Below are positions 50,271 through 53,372 of a stretch of 53,372 nucleotides of DNA, in pieces. Source of the stretch: JAVBLQ01 sp031553435. Lineage in GTDB: Bacteria > Bacteroidota > Bacteroidia > Bacteroidales > Azobacteroidaceae. How positions within the stretch are numbered: position 1 is the stretch's first letter; the number at the start of each line of letters is the position of its first letter. The stretch lies in contig JAVBLQ010000059.1 of NCBI GenBank assembly GCA_031553435.1, positions 1 through 53,372 of the forward strand, in the 5' to 3' direction. Under the pieces are notes generated by a model. It was given only the letters and a program-made list of their open reading frames with translations. It was not told the origin of the DNA and searched no databases. A program made the position numbers and the translations under genes.

Positions 50271-50786
50271 ATGAGACATAATAATAAAATTAATCATTTA
50301 GGTCGTACCTATTCTCATAGAGATGCAATGTTGTCAAACATGGCATGCTCACTTATCAGACATAAGAGAATCTTTACTACTGTTGCAAAAGCAAAAGAAT
50401 TGCGCAGATTTGTTGAGCCTCTTATTACAAAATCTAAATCAGATACGACTCACTCCAGACGTATTGTTTTTAAGAATTTGCAAGATAAGTATGTTGTAAC
50501 AGAGTTATTCAAAGAAATTTCTCAGAAAATCGGAGATCGTCCAGGTGGCTATACACGCATATTGAAAACAGGAAACCGTTTAGGAGATAATGCTTCTATG
50601 TGCTTTATAGAATTGGTAGATTACAACGAAAACATGTTGACAACAAAAGTGGCTGATAAAGCAACTAAAACAAGACGTTCTCGTAAAAAAGCTACCGGAG
50701 CCGAAGTATCCAGTGATTCTGCAAAAGAATCCGCAACTGCTCCTAAGACTACGTCTGCAGAGACAGAAGCCCCTGCTGCTGAATAA
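50271..50786 (+). CDS. rplQ: 50S ribosomal protein L17
   Basis: 171 residues: MRHNNKINHLGRTYSHRDAMLSNMACSLIRHKRIFTTVAKAKELRRFVEPLITKSK, then KIGDRPGGYTRILKTGNRLGDNASMCFIELVDYN. The last 45 residues are a low-complexity Lys/Arg then Ala/Thr/Glu tail, a usual Bacteroidetes extension. Confidence 0.97.
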   Translation: MRHNNKINHLGRTYSHRDAMLSNMACSLIRHKRIFTTVAKAKELRRFVEPLITKSKSDTTHSRRIVFKNLQDKYVVTELFKEISQKIGDRPGGYTRILKTGNRLGDNASMCFIELVDYNENMLTTKVADKATKTRRSRKKATGAEVSSDSAKESATAPKTTSAETEAPAAE

Positions 50787-50817
50787 ATTTCAGAAATATA
50801 ATCATAAGGAGAGTTTG

Positions 50818-50901
50818 ATGCCGGATAAATACGATGTCAAGCTCTTTTTTACATTAATAAATCGTATAACACAAGTTAAAAACAGATTATGGAAATCGTA
50901 A
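50818..50901 (+). CDS. Possible 27-residue upstream frame overlapping eno
   Basis: Frame MPDKYDVKLFFTLINRITQV and seven more residues, preceded at 6 bases by AAGGAG, a strong Shine-Dalgarno rare in this phylum. Its stop (50899-50901) lies inside eno, 13 bases overlapped. It could couple or tune eno translation; there is no family match and it may be chance. Confidence 0.4.
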   Translation: MPDKYDVKLFFTLINRITQVKNRLWKS

Positions 50902-52169
50902 AGATTGTTGGTAGAGAAATTTTGGATTCAAGAGGAAATCCAACTGTAGAAGTTGATGTTCATTTGATGTCAGGTGTAATCGGAAGAGCAGCAGTTCCTT
51001 CCGGAGCATCTACTGGTGAAAATGAGGCTTTAGAGTTACGTGACGGAGATAAAAAACGCTACTTAGGTAAAGGTGTTTTGAAAGCTGTTGAAAATATCAA
51101 CAATGTAATCGCTCCGGCTTTGATTGGAATGAGCACATTGGAACAACGTGCCATTGATAAAAAAATGATCGAACTGGATGGTACAAAAACAAAATCCAAA
51201 TTAGGAGCAAATGCTATTTTAGGTGTTTCTTTGGCTGTTGCTAAAGCTGCAGCTGCTTATTTGGATATTCCTTTATACAGATACATCGGAGGTACCAATA
51301 CTTATGTATTACCGGTGCCGATGATGAACATCATCAACGGAGGATCTCACTCAGACGCTCCGATCGCATTCCAGGAATTCATGATTCGTCCGGTAGGAGC
51401 TCCTTCTTTCCGTGAAGGTTTGAGAATGGGTGCCGAAGTTTTTCATTCATTGAAAAAAGTTCTTCACGACAGAGGTTTGAGTACTGCCGTAGGTGATGAA
51501 GGAGGTTTTGCTCCTGCATTGAAAGGAACAGAAGATGCTTTGGAATCTATCATCAAAGCAATCGAATTGGCTGGTTATAAAGCCGGATCTGATGTAATGA
51601 TCGGTTTAGACTGTGCCGCTTCCGAATTCTGCAAAGATGGCATTTACGATTATTCTAAATTTGAAGGTGCAGATGGTGCGAAACGTACTTCTGCACAGCA
51701 AGCTGATTATTTAGCTGAACTGGTTGCCAAATATCCCATCGATTCTATCGAAGACGGTATGGCAGAAGGTGACTGGGACGGATGGAAGTTGCTTACAGAT
51801 AAAATCGGAAGCAAATGCCAATTGGTTGGCGACGACTTGTTTGTTACTAACGTTGAATATCTGAAAAAAGGTATCGAATTGGGTTGCGCTAACTCTATTT
51901 TGATCAAAGTAAATCAAATCGGTTCATTGAGCGAAACTTTGGATGCAATTGAAATGGCTCACCGTCATGGTTATACTTCGGTAACTTCTCACCGTTCAGG
52001 AGAAACTGAAGATGCCACAATCGCTGATATTGCTGTTGCAACTAATTCGGGTCAAATCAAAACCGGTTCATTGAGCCGTTCTGACCGTATGGCTAAATAC
52101 AATCAATTGCTTCGTATCGAAGAAGAATTAGGCCATTTGGCTGTTTATGGCTACAGACGTGTAAAATAA
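50889..52169 (+). CDS. eno: Enolase
   Basis: 426 residues, glycolysis: 2-phosphoglycerate to phosphoenolpyruvate. IVGREILDSRGNPTVEVDV, PSGASTGENEALELRD, GDEGGFAPALKG, IGLDCAASEF (metal Asp), YPIDSIEDGMAEGDWDGW, VGDDLFVTN, and LIKVNQIGSLSETL with the catalytic Lys and SHRSGETED. Complete. Attached to the end of the ribosomal cluster, with a terminator after. Confidence 0.97.
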   Translation: MEIVKIVGREILDSRGNPTVEVDVHLMSGVIGRAAVPSGASTGENEALELRDGDKKRYLGKGVLKAVENINNVIAPALIGMSTLEQRAIDKKMIELDGTKTKSKLGANAILGVSLAVAKAAAAYLDIPLYRYIGGTNTYVLPVPMMNIINGGSHSDAPIAFQEFMIRPVGAPSFREGLRMGAEVFHSLKKVLHDRGLSTAVGDEGGFAPALKGTEDALESIIKAIELAGYKAGSDVMIGLDCAASEFCKDGIYDYSKFEGADGAKRTSAQQADYLAELVAKYPIDSIEDGMAEGDWDGWKLLTDKIGSKCQLVGDDLFVTNVEYLKKGIELGCANSILIKVNQIGSLSETLDAIEMAHRHGYTSVTSHRSGETEDATIADIAVATNSGQIKTGSLSRSDRMAKYNQLLRIEEELGHLAVYGYRRVK

Positions 52170-52197
52170 GGATTTAGTTAAAATCTTAATAATTTGA

Positions 52198-52226
52198 AGG
52201 CGGGGAGTATTTCCTCGCCTTTTTTT
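52198..52226 (+). terminator. eno: Terminator after eno
   Basis: Stem AGGCGGGGA (52198-52206) with TCCTCGCCT (52212-52220), nine pairs with one G-U, loop GTATT, then seven Ts. Ends the ribosomal-eno transcription unit. Confidence 0.9.
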
Positions 52227-52425
52227 GTTCGCTCAACATATTATAAAATTGAAAGAAAGATATAATTTTCGAATTATATAAATGCTATAATTTGCTGAAA
52301 ATCAAATATTTATTATGAAATTAGAAAAAAATTAGAAAAAAATTAGATTGATATTCAAAAAAAAGATATATTATTGCAAAATAATGATAATCATAATTAA
52401 AAAAATATTTATCCGGTTTTAGGAA
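52227..52425. other. AT-rich gap before the RiPP locus
   Basis: No gene is seen. It contains three direct copies of AATTAGAAAAA (52319-52348) and a weak promoter-like pair, TTG then TATTATTG 18 bases apart around 52349-52379. The base composition falls sharply relative to the eno side. Confidence 0.4.
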
Positions 52426-52722
52426 ATGATAAAACTAACCATTCTTGATTTATTAAGTATCCATTCAGACATAATTTATATTGTTGGAATTAACGGTGTT
52501 TGTTTTATTTTTCTCATTGATCATAAAGTAAAATATTTAAGGGTATCAATGAAGAGTCTAGAATCAATTCTCGGGAGTAAAAACTTTATTCGTATAAACT
52601 ATCACATTATTATTAATTCTAAATTCTATGTTCGGAATCATGTTGAGGGGGTGAAAGAGATAATAATGAAGAATGGAACGATTTTGAAAGTATCAAGGAG
52701 GAGATGGAAAAATTTCAGGTAA
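52426..52722 (+). CDS. LytTR DNA-binding domain protein
   Basis: 98 residues consisting almost only of a LytTR domain: DIIYIVGINGVCFIFLIDHK, VSMKSLESILGSKNFIRINYHIIINSKFYV, and the ending MKNGTILKVSRRRWKNF. There is no receiver or membrane part, so it is a minimal regulator. It lies 69 bases upstream of the precursor peptide's probable start, and short LytTR regulators are known companions of Bacteroidales radical-SAM peptide loci. It likely controls this cluster. Confidence 0.85.
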   Translation: MIKLTILDLLSIHSDIIYIVGINGVCFIFLIDHKVKYLRVSMKSLESILGSKNFIRINYHIIINSKFYVRNHVEGVKEIIMKNGTILKVSRRRWKNFR

Positions 52723-52791
52723 TAAAATCAAAAATATAAGTGATGAGTATCCACTATAAGCTGCTCAAATATGGAATTAAAATTTAACAAT

Positions 52792-52953
52792 ATGAAAAAT
52801 TCTAAATTCGAAGAAATTATTCCTGCATCGGACTTATTGAATGAAGAACTTAATGACATTCGTGGTGGAGGAATTATTTGTGAATCAGGTGTAGTGTGTG
52901 ACGTTGGAGAAGTAACCCCCGACGAACAACAAGTGCCTTTCAGAAAGTGTTAG
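52792..52953 (+). CDS. RiPP precursor peptide, Gly-Gly leader, Bacteroidales type
   Basis: 53 residues from the ATG at 52792 (MKNSKFEEIIPASDLLNEEL); an ATG seven codons earlier is less typical. The leader ends LNEELNDIRGG, the double-glycine cleavage motif preceded by the expected L-N-x-x-E-L helix. The remaining core is about 27 residues, GIICESGVVCDVGEVTPDEQ and then QVPFRKC, with three cysteines (core positions 4, 10, 27) and two related hexads IICESG and VVCDVG. It lies between a LytTR regulator and a radical SAM maturase, so the core is presumably modified (thioether or similar link) and exported. Confidence 0.82.
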   Translation: MKNSKFEEIIPASDLLNEELNDIRGGGIICESGVVCDVGEVTPDEQQVPFRKC

Positions 52954-52963
52954 TTTTCAATTG

Positions 52964-53025
52964 GGGGAAGAAGTTGTTTTTCTCAAAAATAAAAATGAAT
53001 GATAACTTTCACTTCCCCTATTTTT
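52964..53025 (+). terminator. Readthrough-type hairpin after precursor gene
   Basis: GGGGAAG (52964-52970) with CTTCCCC (53012-53018), and inner AAGTT (52971-52975) with AACTT (53004-53008), loop of 28 bases, then TATTTTTC. It fits a partial terminator that lets the precursor be made in excess over the maturase. Confidence 0.65.
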
Positions 53026-53062
53026 CATGTTTATATACCTGAATAATTAAACGATAAATATT

Positions 53063-53372
53063 ATGAAATGGTCAAAGTATAATGTATTAATTTCATCCGA
53101 GAAATATGGTTTTCTACTTTACAATTTAACAAATGGCTTTTTATTAAAACTTTCAGAGAACTTTTATCAATTATTAAAATTAATTGAAGACAATAAAATA
53201 GAAATCAATAAATTAGAACAAGACGAAGTTGACTATCTTACTAAAAACAAAGTTATAGTGAATGAAATTGATGATATAAATTTCATTACTCAACAGAAAT
53301 ATATCAGATATTTAAGATCATTTAATAATAATGATTTGGGAATAGTAATAGCTCCAACACTTGCATGTAATT
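53063..53372 (+). CDS. Radical SAM peptide maturase, N-terminal part, cut by the window edge
   Basis: The first 103 residues start MKWSKYNVLISSEKYGFLLY, continue with a PqqD/RRE-like leader-binding region (about 1-75) and end LGIVIAPTLACN, the lead-in to a CxxxCxxC cluster motif of radical SAM/SPASM maturases; the cysteine of TLAC should be the first cluster ligand. The rest lies outside the window. The start is an ATG 109 bases after the precursor stop. It probably modifies the core peptide encoded just before it. Confidence 0.8.
   Translation, partial: MKWSKYNVLISSEKYGFLLYNLTNGFLLKLSENFYQLLKLIEDNKIEINKLEQDEVDYLTKNKVIVNEIDDINFITQQKYIRYLRSFNNNDLGIVIAPTLACN

Noticed and set aside
50811..50826. 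GAGTTTGATGCCGG resembles the 5' end of 16S rRNA (AGAGTTTGATC...).
   Set aside because: The similarity ends after about ten bases and coding sequence of eno follows. No rRNA is present.
52319..52348. Three AATTAGAAAAA copies as an iteron or operator array.
   Set aside because: Short, AT-rich and without symmetry; can arise by slippage, so only mentioned.

Overview
The window is chromosomal DNA from a member of the Bacteroidales. The evidence is its low G+C content, the S10-spc-alpha order without tuf, promoters of the TTTG / TAnnTTTG type, few Shine-Dalgarno sites, a GSCFA protein, a DUF4254-heptosyltransferase pair, a KorDABC-type oxidoreductase, and a DUF4832 protein with a type IX secretion tail. 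That tail argues against Bacteroides sensu stricto. Genus and family cannot be settled from the sequence alone.

Left edge (1-1.5 kb): a scrapyard of gene remnants on the minus strand, namely an RHS core fragment, a beheaded small protein, and a fragment of an enolase-superfamily sugar dehydratase. From 1.5 to 8.2 kb, on the minus strand: a small GlsB/YeaQ-type membrane protein, a secreted DUF2135-TPR protein, a two-gene ATPase-RloB (AbiL-like) putative defence pair, a periplasmic solute-binding protein and a large putative porin.

8.2-21.5 kb, minus strand: one long metabolic run. Transcription starts with a branched-chain attenuator (a 20-codon leader peptide, an antiterminator segment and a terminator at 21372-21514), then ilvD-ilvB-ilvN, an acyl-ACP thioesterase, pdxS-pdxT (vitamin B6 synthesis), ilvC, glnS, a TPR gene and the four subunits of a ferredoxin-dependent 2-oxoacid oxidoreductase. 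The set links branched-chain amino acid synthesis, its PLP cofactor and branched 2-oxoacid breakdown.

21.7-31.8 kb: a T9SS-secreted DUF4832 protein and rpmH on the minus strand. Divergent from rpmH, on the plus strand, run efp, radC, an L,D-transpeptidase-like protein, DUF4254, a heptosyltransferase, a repeat-containing hypothetical, rsmI, a coiled-coil lipoprotein, a DeoR regulator and a GSCFA protein.

31.8-52.2 kb, plus strand: the str-S10-spc-alpha ribosomal cluster, driven by two clear promoters before rpsL, ending with rpoA, rplQ and eno and closed by a terminator. Almost every gap in it of 80 bases or more holds an inverted block of short tandem units (GTTACRA, TTAAGAA, GAAAGTT and others). 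The same kind of block occurs in five gaps outside the cluster. The unit usually matches between the two arms of one block but differs from block to block.

52.4 kb to the right edge: the start of a peptide natural-product (RiPP) locus, with a LytTR regulator, a Gly-Gly precursor peptide, a readthrough-type terminator and the first 103 codons of a radical SAM maturase.
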